From contig UCCA01000024.1 in the NCBI GenBank assembly GCA_900470805.1, forward strand, positions 1-64,000: a stretch of 64,000 nt of DNA, read 5' to 3'. Within the stretch, counting starts at the first letter, position 1. The number at the start of each line of letters is the position of its first letter. Below the pieces are notes generated by a model. That model was not told the DNA's origin. It worked only from the letters and a program-made list of their open reading frames with translations, and made no database searches. The stretch comes from Hyphomicrobiales bacterium (GTDB taxonomy: Bacteria > Pseudomonadota > Alphaproteobacteria > Rhizobiales > Rhizobiaceae). Position numbers and translations under genes: made by a program. This document shows, one piece after another, positions 42,831-51,491 of the stretch.

Positions 42831-43358
42831 TTAACGCGACGTCGGCGGATGGGTGGCAGGGGAAGGGACGTCGGCGATTGCGTCAGGGGTCGCTTGCGCC
42901 GCCTCGTCCGGGTGCCGGAAGACCGGCGGAGCGGATGCGGCATCGGCGATGAGGGCGAGTGTCGCGTCGAGGCAGGCGATGGCGGCTGGCGCATCGGCCA
43001 GGCACTGCCTGGCGACCCAGGCCGCGTTGGCGAGCATATCGGGCGCCAGCGGCTCCATCTGCCTGAACACTTCGCCGTGCTCGCCATCGCGGGCGTCGGC
43101 GCAGATCATGACGCTCAAGCAGAGGTAATTCTCGTAGCACGGTACGAACTTGGACGGCAGGGTGGGAAAGCAGACCGGCAGGTTTCCCTCAGCGGCGATG
43201 CGCTGGCAGGTGCGGGCGCGGCGGCAACGGCGGACGGGGCAGGTCCAGAGCGGTATCGAGAGCATATCCGATGTTTGCGCCGCGATCTCGAAGATCCGTT
43301 CGCGGCCGAGCCGGTCGACGATGTTTCCGGTCGGTTTCTCGTCAGGCTGTCGCATCAT
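42831..43358 (-). CDS. Hypothetical Cys-containing protein
   Basis: About 175 residues, starting MMRQPDEKPTGNIVDRLGRE after AGAAGGACC. A cysteine cluster CPVRRCRRARTC lies near residue 40, and further cysteines follow in VPCYENYLCLSVMIC, so a metal or disulfide-stabilised core is possible. The C-terminus is Ala/Pro-rich and probably disordered. No family recognised. Codon use is like that of the neighbouring genes. Confidence 0.62.
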   Translation of the reverse strand: MMRQPDEKPTGNIVDRLGRERIFEIAAQTSDMLSIPLWTCPVRRCRRARTCQRIAAEGNLPVCFPTLPSKFVPCYENYLCLSVMICADARDGEHGEVFRQMEPLAPDMLANAAWVARQCLADAPAAIACLDATLALIADAASAPPVFRHPDEAAQATPDAIADVPSPATHPPTSR

Positions 43359-43945
43359 GCCGGTCCTTCTCGTCGGCGCGCGCGGCTGGGCCATCACGCG
43401 GCTGTTTTCACCCGTGGCTTGCTCCTGCACTGCTGGCGCCGACCCGAGGGGCGGCTATTCGGACGGGGCGCTCGAAAGAGCCTCGATAGATTTAATAATA
43501 ATGGCGCCTTCAGGCGCCCCGTTCGGCGGTTTATGCCCGAACTCCGGTCCCTCTGCGACCGTCTTCCAACCTTCGCGACGGCGTTGTGTGCCTCACAGGC
43601 ACGTCCAGGCTCTGCAACGGGAACACATCTTGTCGACATGCATCCGCCAGCCACGGAGGGAGACCATTTTCTCGGACCCGGAATATGAGGTTTTGCGTCT
43701 CACCCTCATACCACGCGCCGATCCCGCCTCGCCGGCACGCCTGCCGGTGTATCCGAAAACGGGACGAGGGGATGATGGCATGGGTTTTTGGGGTGGGGGA
43801 TGAAATGTGAGGTGTGCCATTGATTTTCTTGGAGGAATGGCATGCGCTATCCGCAACGGTACTGTGCCCGCTTTGCGCCACCGGCGGACATTGCGGGTTA
43901 TCTCAAAACTCCATATTTTGCGAAAGCAGCAATGAGGAGCACTCC
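43359..43945. other. Gene-free stretch before the phosphatase islet
   Basis: These 587 bases carry no convincing gene. A hairpin GGCGCC-TTCA-GGCGCC lies near 43503-43518, with an AT-rich run (AATAATAAT) next to it. The composition shifts from GC-rich at the left to more AT-rich on approaching 43900. The stretch may hold decayed coding sequence, but I cannot identify a parent gene. Confidence 0.45.
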
Positions 43946-44548
43946 GTGACCGAGCTTCAACCGTTCGTTTTCATTCGCCATGGGGAGACAGACTGGAATC
44001 AAGCAGGGCTGTTTCAGGGTCGAAGTGATGTTCCTTTAAACGAAACCGGAAGAAAACAAGCGCGTGCGGCCTCACGCCTATTAGTAAGTCTGGCTATTTC
44101 GAGGGTGATGGTTAGTCCACTGCGACGAGCACTAGAGACCGCGACATTGGCATTCCCAACCAACTCTAACCTGATCGAGGTTGAGGACGACCTAATAGAG
44201 TGCGACTTCGGGAGTTTAGACGGTAAACCGATCAAGGATACCATGCTTGAACACGGAATTACTCGGAAGGAACAGCTTGCAGACATCCTTCCGGTAGACG
44301 CGGAAGCCTGGGCATCCGTTCTCACTCGTTGCAAAGCGCTTTTAGATCGGCTTGCAACACTTCAGGAAGTCGGTTCGGCCATTGTTTTAGTGGGACATGA
44401 CGCAGTGCTGCAAGGTATATCGGAAACATTGACTGGCTGTTGGTTCGACAGCAGACACGGAGAACCTTACTATTTCAGGAAGTGCCCCGTTGGCTGGGAA
44501 GTTGTAGGGTGCGATGAGTTCGATAAGGATGACTATTCCGCAGAATAG
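43946..44548 (+). CDS. Histidine phosphatase family protein
   Basis: A 200-residue phosphatase of the phosphoglycerate-mutase-like superfamily. The catalytic motif FIRHGETDW places the nucleophile at His12, ERs-type residues follow in VSPLRRALETA, and the second histidine is in VLVGHDAVLQG. Translation starts at GTG 43946 after GAGGAGC. The gene is distinctly less GC-rich than its neighbours and uses codons such as TTA, CTA and AGT, so it may be a recent acquisition. Substrate unknown; alpha-ribazole phosphatase-like roles are not excluded. Confidence 0.9.
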   Translation: MTELQPFVFIRHGETDWNQAGLFQGRSDVPLNETGRKQARAASRLLVSLAISRVMVSPLRRALETATLAFPTNSNLIEVEDDLIECDFGSLDGKPIKDTMLEHGITRKEQLADILPVDAEAWASVLTRCKALLDRLATLQEVGSAIVLVGHDAVLQGISETLTGCWFDSRHGEPYYFRKCPVGWEVVGCDEFDKDDYSAE

Positions 44549-44593
44549 CTGTCGCAAAAATCGGAGTTTCACGGTCGATCTTTGCGACACATC

Positions 44594-44620
44594 ATGTCCC
44601 TTTCGGGCCGATAGGAGACG
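44594..44620. repeat. Copy 1 of a short imperfect direct repeat
   Basis: ATGTCCCTTTCGGGCCGATA followed by GGAGACG. It matches 44903-44928 with few differences. The two copies flank the small membrane protein gene. Confidence 0.55.
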
Positions 44621-44700
44621 TCGGCGGCTTCGCGCCAATTGCGGTCATTGTTTTTATGAGTATCTTGATCGTGCGGACGCGGAAAGGTGAGCAAGACTGC

Positions 44701-44898
44701 ATGACAGATGACGTTCAGACACTACTTCGTATCGCTGAAATTTTGGTCTGCGTCCTTCTTCTGGTTGTGATCAAGATAAGGGTGCGAAAGACGAAACGGA
44801 ATGGGCTCCGCGACCTTTTCGGTCGTTCAGGAATTACCTTAACTATCGTCTTTCTCCTAATCCAAGCGACGAAGGTAGTGGTTTGGTCACAGGCGTGA
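44701..44898 (+). CDS. Small two-helix membrane protein
   Basis: A 65-residue hypothetical protein starting MTDDVQTLLRIAEILVCVLL. Two hydrophobic segments (about residues 8-24 and 43-60) are separated by a strongly basic loop (KIRVRKTKRNGLRDLF), giving a hairpin-like membrane protein. The frame is open from an ATG at 44656; 44701 is chosen because the extra residues look unnatural. Base composition resembles the adjacent phosphatase gene. No function can be assigned. Confidence 0.5.
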   Translation: MTDDVQTLLRIAEILVCVLLLVVIKIRVRKTKRNGLRDLFGRSGITLTIVFLLIQATKVVVWSQA

Positions 44899-44902
44899 TC
44901 GC

Positions 44903-44928
44903 TGTCCGCTTCGGGCCGAAATAAGACG
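44903..44928. repeat. Copy 2 of a short imperfect direct repeat
   Basis: TGTCCGCTTCGGGCCGAAAT followed by AAGACG, in the same orientation as 44595-44620. It borders the 3' end of uvrB. Confidence 0.55.
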
Positions 44929-44932
44929 CCCT

Positions 44933-47866
44933 CTACCGCCCCGGCCGCCCGGTCTTGCCCTTCGTCCGCTTCTGCCGCTTCACATCCCCCGCGTCCTCAT
45001 AACTCCCTACGCCGGCCTTGCCGCGCACCAGCGGGCGCGGGTCGTCGCCGGCTTCGCCGATCTCCGGCAGGCCCTCGAGCAGCGGCGAGAAGCGCTTGGT
45101 GCTTTTGGCGGCGTCCGGCTTGGCGGGCAGGGCGCCGGTGACAGGTTTTTCGGTGCGGCCGACGGTCATTTCGTCGAGGTCGTTCTTGCGGAAGGTGCGG
45201 GCAGGGACTGATGTGTCGGTGCCGGGGCCCATGTCGTCGAGAGTGGGTTTCTGGAAGAGCGAGGACGGAGCAAGATCGCCCCCCTCTGGCCTGCCGGCCA
45301 TCTCCCCCACAGGTGGGGAGATCGACCCGTGGTTGCCACTCGTCCTTGCTTTGCCGCTCTTTCTGCCGCCTTCCATCGCCTTGGATTCCTCCCTGGCCAT
45401 CGGGTCGTCCATGATGGCGAGTTCGGTGGCCTTGAGGCGTTTGATTTCGTCGCGCAAGCGGGCGGCTTTTTCGAAGTCGAGGTCGGCGGCGGCGTCGCGC
45501 ATGGATTTTTCCAGCGCGTTGAGATGGGTCTGCAGGTTTGCGCCCACCAGGTTGCCGCCGTCGGCGAAGCCCTTGCCCGAGGCGCCCGAGATATCGGCGC
45601 GGACGTGGTCGCGCTCGTAGACGCTGTCGAGGATGTCGGAGATCTTCGCCTTCACCGATTCCGGGGTGATGCCGTGCTCGGTGTTATACGCCACCTGCTT
45701 TTCGCGGCGGCGGCTGGTTTCCTCCATCGCCCGCTTCATCGAGCCGGTGATGTTGTCGGCATAGAGGATGACCTTGCCGTCGACGTTACGCGCCGCGCGG
45801 CCGATGGTCTGTACGAGCGACGTCTCCGAGCGCAAAAAGCCTTCCTTGTCGGCGTCGAGGATGGCGACGAAGCCGCATTCGGGAATGTCGAGACCTTCGC
45901 GCAGGAGGTTGATGCCGACGAGGACGTCGAAGGCGCCGAGGCGGAGATCGCGGATGATCTCGATGCGTTCAAGCGTGTCGATGTCCGAGTGCATGTAGCG
46001 GACGCGGACGCCCTGTTCGTGGAGATATTCGGTGAGGTCCTCGGCCATGCGCTTGGTGAGAACGGTGCACAGCGTGCGGTAGCCCTTGGCTGCGGTCTCG
46101 CGGATCTCGCCAAGGACGTCGTCGACCTGGCTGCGGGCCGAACGGACCTCGACCGGCGGGTCGATCAGGCCGGTCGGGCGGATCACCTGTTCGGCGAAGA
46201 CGCCGCCGGACTGGTCCATCTCCCATCCGCCGGGGGTGGCCGAGACGGCGACGGTGTCGGGGCGCATAGCGTCCCATTCCTCGAAACGCAGCGGCCGGTT
46301 GTCCATGCAGGACGGCAGGCGGAAGCCGTATTCGGCCAGCGTCGCCTTGCGCCTGAAGTCGCCCCGGTACATGCCGCCGATCTGCGGCACGGTGACGTGG
46401 CTTTCGTCGAGGAACAGCAGGGCGTTGTCGGGAATGTATTCGAACAGTGTCGGCGGCGGCTCGCCGGGGGTGCGGCCGGTGAGATAGCGCGAATAGTTCT
46501 CGATGCCGGCGCAGGAGCCCGTCGCCTCCAGCATCTCGATATCGTAGCGGGTGCGCTGCTCCAGGCGCTGGGCCTCCAAGAGGCGGCCGGCCTTTTCGAG
46601 CTCGGCGAGGCGCAGGCGCAGCTCTTCCTTGATCGACTTGATGGCGCCGTTCAGCGTCGGGCGCGGGGTGACATAGTGGCTGTTGGCGTAGATCTTGACT
46701 GATTTCAGGTCGCCGGTCTTCTGGCCGGTCAGCGGGTCGAACTCGGTGATGCTGTCGATCTCGTCGCCGAACATCGAGATGCGCCAGGCGGCATCCTCCA
46801 AGTGGGCCGGGAACAGCTCGATGGTATCACCGCGGACGCGAAAAGAGCCGCGGACGAAATTGATGTCCTGGCGCTTGTACTGCTGGGCGACGAGGTCGGC
46901 CAGCAGCTGGCGCTGGTCCAGCCGGTCGCCGACCGTCATCTGGAAGGTCATGGCGGTGTAGGTCTCGACCGAGCCGATACCGTAGATGCAGGAGACCGAG
47001 GCGACGATGATGCAGTCGTCGCGCTCGAGCAGCGAGCGGGTGGCGGAGTGGCGCATCCGGTCGATCTGCTCGTTGATCGAGCTTTCCTTCTCGATGAAGG
47101 TGTCGGAGCGCGGCACATAGGCTTCCGGCTGGTAATAGTCGTAGTAGCTGACGAAATATTCGACGGCGTTGTCTGGGAAGAAGTTCTTGAATTCGCTGTA
47201 GAGCTGTGCCGCCAGCGTCTTGTTCGGCGCCAGAATGACGGCCGGGCGCTGGGTGGCCTCGATCACCTTGGCCATGGTGAAGGTCTTGCCGGAGCCGGTG
47301 ACGCCGAGCAGCACCTGGCTGCGGTCGCCGTTCTCCAGGCCCTCGACGAGATCCTTGATGGCGGTCGGCTGGTCGCCGGCGGGTTCATAGTCGGAGACCA
47401 TGCGGATCTCGATGCCGCCTTCGGATTTCGGCGGCCGGGCCGGACGGTGCGGCGTCCACATCTTGCCGTCCTTGAACAGCGGATTGCCGCTCTCGATCAA
47501 CGCCGATAGGGCTTCCACCGTCGCGGTGACGGCGGTGCCGGCCTTCAGTTCGGCAGCTTCCTCCAGCGTCGTGTCCATGCCGGACACAGGGTTGAGGCCG
47601 GCGGCGGCGCGGGTCTTCGGGTCGGTCGAGCCGCCCATGGATGTGCCACGGGCGGATTTGGAGGCGGCGATCTCGACCTTCTTGCGGTGCTTGCCGGCCT
47701 TCGAGGCGATCTGCCGTTGAGTCTCGACGCCGGATGCTTCCGCATCGGCCTCCAGCTGCTTCACCCAATCGGCGACGGAGCCCTCGAGCGGGGCGCCTTC
47801 GAAACCGGATTGCGGAGCTTCCGCGAAACCATCGGGGGCGGGGGACTTTTTCGGAGATCTGGCCAT
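44933..47866 (-). CDS. uvrB: Excinuclease ABC subunit UvrB, extended form
   Basis: DNA-damage recognition helicase of nucleotide excision repair; works with UvrA and UvrC. The 977-residue protein is about 300 longer than E. coli UvrB. A poorly conserved N-terminal extension of about 145 residues precedes the P-loop GVTGSGKT (from residue 188). The beta-hairpin YYDYYQPEAYVPRSD, the DESH box (LFLDESHVT) and a UVR domain (LEKSMRDAAADLDFEKAARL) are all present. After it comes a disordered basic tail containing ISPPVGEMAGRPEGG, encoded by a palindromic element. The start 47866 (MARSPKKSPAPDG) fits rhizobial relatives. Confidence 0.95.
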   Translation of the reverse strand: MARSPKKSPAPDGFAEAPQSGFEGAPLEGSVADWVKQLEADAEASGVETQRQIASKAGKHRKKVEIAASKSARGTSMGGSTDPKTRAAAGLNPVSGMDTTLEEAAELKAGTAVTATVEALSALIESGNPLFKDGKMWTPHRPARPPKSEGGIEIRMVSDYEPAGDQPTAIKDLVEGLENGDRSQVLLGVTGSGKTFTMAKVIEATQRPAVILAPNKTLAAQLYSEFKNFFPDNAVEYFVSYYDYYQPEAYVPRSDTFIEKESSINEQIDRMRHSATRSLLERDDCIIVASVSCIYGIGSVETYTAMTFQMTVGDRLDQRQLLADLVAQQYKRQDINFVRGSFRVRGDTIELFPAHLEDAAWRISMFGDEIDSITEFDPLTGQKTGDLKSVKIYANSHYVTPRPTLNGAIKSIKEELRLRLAELEKAGRLLEAQRLEQRTRYDIEMLEATGSCAGIENYSRYLTGRTPGEPPPTLFEYIPDNALLFLDESHVTVPQIGGMYRGDFRRKATLAEYGFRLPSCMDNRPLRFEEWDAMRPDTVAVSATPGGWEMDQSGGVFAEQVIRPTGLIDPPVEVRSARSQVDDVLGEIRETAAKGYRTLCTVLTKRMAEDLTEYLHEQGVRVRYMHSDIDTLERIEIIRDLRLGAFDVLVGINLLREGLDIPECGFVAILDADKEGFLRSETSLVQTIGRAARNVDGKVILYADNITGSMKRAMEETSRRREKQVAYNTEHGITPESVKAKISDILDSVYERDHVRADISGASGKGFADGGNLVGANLQTHLNALEKSMRDAAADLDFEKAARLRDEIKRLKATELAIMDDPMAREESKAMEGGRKSGKARTSGNHGSISPPVGEMAGRPEGGDLAPSSLFQKPTLDDMGPGTDTSVPARTFRKNDLDEMTVGRTEKPVTGALPAKPDAAKSTKRFSPLLEGLPEIGEAGDDPRPLVRGKAGVGSYEDAGDVKRQKRTKGKTGRPGR
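45277..45323. repeat. Half copy of the palindromic element inside uvrB
   Basis: One arm of the element family seen in cobN and at 32342-32498: CCCCCCTCTGGCCTGCCGG followed by an inner hairpin CTCCCCCACAGGTGGGGAG. Read on the minus strand it gives ISPPVGEMAGRPEGG in the C-terminal linker. The frame is kept. Confidence 0.8.
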
Positions 47867-47970
47867 GGCCGGAATATGGAGAGAGTCATCGCGAAATGGA
47901 AGAGGGGAAGAGTACAAAAGGGAAACGGATTTTGTGGTGGGGATTGCGTGGTGGGACGTTCCACATCCTA

Positions 47971-48086
47971 CCTCATCTCGCCCCTGTGGCGAGAATCCAG
48001 CGCGGTCACGTCCGTGACCGCGGTAGACTCCTCTCACGGCGCGGACGCGCCGTGGCTGGATTCCTGTCACAGGGACAGGAATGAGG
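47971..48086. repeat. Compound palindromic RIME-like element
   Basis: A 116-base palindrome between uvrB and the DyP gene. The outer ends (CCTCATCTCGCC at the left, GGACAGGAATGAGG at the right, with AATCCAGC/GCTGGATT inside) pair imperfectly, and two perfect inner hairpins are present: GCGGTCAC-GT-CCGTGACCGC near 48002-48021 and CACGGCGC-GGAC-GCGCCGTG near 48036-48055. The size and two-palindrome plan resemble RIME1 of Rhizobium. The sequence is unrelated to the cobN/uvrB element. Confidence 0.78.
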
Positions 48087-48146
48087 TGGCGGATGGGTGC
48101 GTGCAACAGTCTTCTCGCGCGCCACCAACCCTCCATTTACGTGCGG

Positions 48147-49571
48147 CTATAAGCTCCGCAGGAACGCCAGGGACGGCATGAAGAAGTATTCGCCGCCTTT
48201 CATCGTCACCGCCTGCGGCGTCGCCGTGGTGGTTGATATGGTCGAGCCGCCCCAGGCGACCGGACAGTGGATGTCGGGGCGCGGGGTGGGGCTCTGGCCG
48301 ATCACCAGGTCGAGGCCCGGCGCCCCGGCGCCCGGGGGCACGCGGGGGAAGCCCGGATTATTGGCCCATGTCGATTGCGCGAACTCGAACTGCTGGGCGA
48401 TATCCGCGTTGAAGGCCATGAACAGCAGGCCGACATCCTTGCTCGGCTTGTTTTCGATGCGGCCGTCATTGGGCTGGTCGGTGCGCACGCCATAGGTCTG
48501 GCCGCGCCGCGCCATGATGTGGTGCCGCTCGTTTTCCACCGGCTCGAAGCCGCCGGAACCGCGCGGATTGACCTTGCGGATATGGGCGAAGAACGGACAC
48601 TTGGCGCCGTTCGGGTCGCTGTCGTAGTCGAAGTCGTTGGGCACGGGATGGTGGCTGCCGTCGGCGAACTGGGCGGTCAGCGGCGTGCCGTCCTCGAAGC
48701 GACCGACCAGCATGGCCCCGGCGCGCTCGGCGTCGTCGCCCTTCAGGTGCAAGCGGCGGGCCAGCGCCTTCTCCTCCTTCTTGAACAGCTTGACGTTCTG
48801 CTCGAGCTTGCGGAACACGAAATAGCTGCCGAAGTGTCTGGTCGGATCGGGGGCGGCGGTATCAGGTACGATCACCCGGTCGAGACCGAAGGCCGGATCC
48901 CAGTTGCCGGTGCCGTCGGTGGTCAATCGCTCGTCGTCGATTTCCTCGGTGAGGAACAGCGGCTGGCTGCGGCCGTCGACATAGCCGAAGTGCTCGATGC
49001 CGTCGCCGTTGCTGTTGTGCAGGCCGTGGCCCTTCTCCTTGCCGAGGATGGTGACGCCGTGGGCGGCGTCGATCAGGTGGTGCACGGCGGTGAGCGCCTT
49101 GTTGCGGGTGCCGGACATCTGGTCGCCAACCAGCACGACGGCGTGGATGACGCCGCGCAGATGCGGGTCCCAGGCGGCAGGGGCGGGATCGTTCAGCGTG
49201 GCGTTCTGCATGCCGGTGCGGAACGACAGATCCGGCGGCACCTTCGGATCGGGGATCTGCAGGAGGGCGTAGCCTGCACTGGTGATGCCGACGCCGACAT
49301 AGGGCGTGCCCTTCTTGCCTGTCGCCTTGAAGGCCTTGACCTCCTGCAGGTGGGTTTTCGCGGATTTCAGCAGCGGCGCCGCGGCCGGCGTTTGCGTCAG
49401 CGATTTCAGGAAGGTCTTGGCGCCGGCGGGGTCGTTGAATTTCAGGAACAGGATCGTCAGAAATTCACGCGTGTGGGCCTTGACGATGTTGGGCTGCAGC
49501 TCGTCGAGCATGACGGCGGCGTCGCCGACGGCATTCTCCCAAGAGATCGGTTGTGTCCTGTCAAAAGGCAT
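48147..49571 (-). CDS. DyP-type heme peroxidase
   Basis: A 474-residue dye-decolorising peroxidase. The GxxDG motif is in HFGYVDGRSQP, with the distal Asp at residue 199. The proximal heme histidine is in NERHHIMARRGQTYG near residue 350. No Tat or Sec signal is seen, so the enzyme is probably cytoplasmic or loaded into a compartment. The length fits the larger, class C/D-like bacterial DyPs. A clean ribosome site (GGAGGAGAAACC) precedes ATG 49571. No encapsulin or iron-transport gene is adjacent. Confidence 0.93.
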   Translation of the reverse strand: MPFDRTQPISWENAVGDAAVMLDELQPNIVKAHTREFLTILFLKFNDPAGAKTFLKSLTQTPAAAPLLKSAKTHLQEVKAFKATGKKGTPYVGVGITSAGYALLQIPDPKVPPDLSFRTGMQNATLNDPAPAAWDPHLRGVIHAVVLVGDQMSGTRNKALTAVHHLIDAAHGVTILGKEKGHGLHNSNGDGIEHFGYVDGRSQPLFLTEEIDDERLTTDGTGNWDPAFGLDRVIVPDTAAPDPTRHFGSYFVFRKLEQNVKLFKKEEKALARRLHLKGDDAERAGAMLVGRFEDGTPLTAQFADGSHHPVPNDFDYDSDPNGAKCPFFAHIRKVNPRGSGGFEPVENERHHIMARRGQTYGVRTDQPNDGRIENKPSKDVGLLFMAFNADIAQQFEFAQSTWANNPGFPRVPPGAGAPGLDLVIGQSPTPRPDIHCPVAWGGSTISTTTATPQAVTMKGGEYFFMPSLAFLRSL

Positions 49572-50077
49572 GGTTTCTCCTCCACGGGGCTGGTCGGCCT
49601 AGGATGCGAGCGCGAATGCGGGATCTGTTTAGACCGACAATTGAATTGCGGGTGGCATGCAATGTGTCTCAGGTCTGATGCTGTGTCTTGCGGGCAAGCG
49701 GCATCGTCGCCGTCAGTTCCCTGACGCGCGGTTGCCGTCTCCGGCGAAATCTATTTGTGCTTGCTTCCCTCGGTTGCATATGCAACTTAGCATATGTATC
49801 TCATATTTTTGCTTTTCCCGCAATAACTATTTAGATCCAGCCGCTTGGCGGAAAATTTTGCTCCAAAATGAAACGGACTCTTGCCGCGCTCTCGTCGGCG
49901 TCGCGGTGGCCGCTGTTTCGCGATCACGGCAAATGTGATGGAACAAGGACAGTAGGGCTGACGTTTTCGACGCGCTGCCTCACCTCAGCGTCGAACCCGC
50001 CCGTTTCAGGGCTCGCCTCTCTTCGACGGCATCCGGAATCCCCCGCCTCGCCGCCGCTTTCGGACGGAGGATCCGTG
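49572..50077. promoter_or_regulatory. Control region between DyP and MFS genes
   Basis: A 506-base gene-free stretch between divergent genes. It holds the palindrome at 49773-49786 and an AT-rich run downstream of it (49787-49860) where an MFS promoter is most likely. Nothing else recognisable was seen. Confidence 0.55.
49773..49786. promoter_or_regulatory. Perfect 14-bp palindrome, operator candidate
   Basis: GTTGCATATGCAAC, followed at once by a related half-site containing GCATATG (49791-49797). The symmetry and AT-rich setting fit binding of a dimeric regulator controlling the MFS gene or the divergent peroxidase. Confidence 0.55.
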
Positions 50078-51328
50078 ATGTCCGCATTGGAAAGCCTGCG
50101 CCGGCTGACGCCGCAGCAGCGCAATACCGTCATCGCCAGCTATCTCGGCTGGACGCTTGATGCCTTCGATTTCTTCATACTCGTGTTCGTGCTCAAATAT
50201 ATCGCCGAGGAGTTCCACACCGACGTTCCCGCCGTCTCGGTGGCTATCCTGCTGACGCTGGCGATGCGGCCGGTGGGCGCGCTGCTGTTCGGCCTCGCGT
50301 CGGACAAATATGGACGGCGGATCACCTTGATGGTGAACGTGCTGCTCTATTCGGTCTTCGAATTCCTGACCGGTTTCTCCACCGGGCTCACCATGTTCGT
50401 GGTGCTGCGCGCGCTCTACGGCATTGCCATGGGCGGCGAGTGGGGCGTCGGCGCATCGCTGGTCATGGAGACCGTGCCGGAGGAAAGCCGGGGCATCGTC
50501 TCCGGCATCCTGCAGGCCGGCTATCCCTCGGGCTACCTGCTGGCCTCGATCGCGTTCTTCCTGCTGTTTCCTGTCATCGGCTGGCGCGGCATGTTCTTCG
50601 TCGGGGCGGCCCCGGCGCTGCTGGTGCTCTATATCAGGCGCAGCGTCGAGGAGAGCCCGGCGTTCCTGAAGCAGCAGAAGCAGGGGCGGCGGCCGTTCCT
50701 GACGGTGCTGCGCGAGAATATCCCGCTGTTCGTCTGGTCGGTGCTGCTGATGACGGCGTTCAACTTCTTCAGCCATGGCACGCAGGATCTCTATCCGACG
50801 TTCCTCGAAACGCAGCGCAGCTACGACAGCTATACGACCGGGGCGATCGCCATCGTCTACAATATCGGCGCGATCTGCGGCGGGTTGTTCTTTGGGGCGC
50901 TATCGCAGCGCATCGGGCGCAAGAAGGCGATCGTCATCGCGGCGCTGATTGCCGTGCCGGTGGCGCCGCTGTGGGTCTATGCGCCGGGTCCGGTGCTGCT
51001 GGCCATCGGTGCCTTCCTGATGCAGTTCTTCGTGCAGGGCGCCTGGGGCATCGTGCCGGTGCACCTGAACGAGCTGTCGCCGGACGAGGTGCGCAGCACC
51101 TTTCCCGGCTTCGCCTACCAGCTCGGCAATCTGCTCGCTTCGGGCAACGCGACCATCCAGTCGGCGCTGGCCGCCCACTGGAACGGCGACTATGCCTATG
51201 CCCTGCTGATCGTCGCCGGCATCGTGGCGATCGTGGTCGCCGCGCTGGCAGGGTTCGGCTACGAGAAAAAGGATGTGCGCTTCGGCTCGGAGGATGCCGG
51301 AGAGCCGCACCGCGCCATGCGCGCGTGA
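50078..51328 (+). CDS. MFS transporter, SHS/aromatic-acid-like type
   Basis: A 416-residue twelve-helix major facilitator. The N-terminal pattern SYLGWTLDAFDFFILVFVL and the loop 2-3 signature GLASDKYGRR are typical of the metabolite:H+ and sialate/lactate symporter groups. GGEWGVGASLVMETVPEESRG in helix 4-5 supports this. The start ATG 50078 follows CGGAGGATCC. The substrate is likely a small carboxylate, which is an inference from subfamily. Confidence 0.9.
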   Translation: MSALESLRRLTPQQRNTVIASYLGWTLDAFDFFILVFVLKYIAEEFHTDVPAVSVAILLTLAMRPVGALLFGLASDKYGRRITLMVNVLLYSVFEFLTGFSTGLTMFVVLRALYGIAMGGEWGVGASLVMETVPEESRGIVSGILQAGYPSGYLLASIAFFLLFPVIGWRGMFFVGAAPALLVLYIRRSVEESPAFLKQQKQGRRPFLTVLRENIPLFVWSVLLMTAFNFFSHGTQDLYPTFLETQRSYDSYTTGAIAIVYNIGAICGGLFFGALSQRIGRKKAIVIAALIAVPVAPLWVYAPGPVLLAIGAFLMQFFVQGAWGIVPVHLNELSPDEVRSTFPGFAYQLGNLLASGNATIQSALAAHWNGDYAYALLIVAGIVAIVVAALAGFGYEKKDVRFGSEDAGEPHRAMRA

Positions 51329-51331
51329 GCG

Positions 51332-51361
51332 GCAAGGGGCGGCCTCGTTGCCGCCCCTTGC
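51332..51361 (+). terminator. Hairpin after the MFS gene
   Basis: Perfect 12-bp stem: GCAAGGGGCGGC (51332-51343) with GCCGCCCCTTGC (51350-51361), 6-base loop, 3 bases after the MFS stop. No T-run follows, but the position and strength suggest termination. Confidence 0.65.
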
Positions 51362-51491
51362 ACCAATCGGCGGCGCGATGTATCCCGCTTGAGGTGGATG
51401 TTCTCCACCTGAGGTAGGTTTTCCGTTCGCTGGTTGTCCGGCGTCTTTCAGTCGGGTCGCATCGGGTATCGCGTCGCGACAGCAGAGCTTG

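Noticed and set aside
43531..43881. 116-codon open frame on the minus strand
   Set aside because: Composition is unlike a real protein, it lacks a ribosome site, and it crosses a stretch that may be decayed sequence.
45329..46702. 457-codon open frame antisense to uvrB
   Set aside because: uvrB is beyond doubt. The antisense product is a low-complexity shadow.
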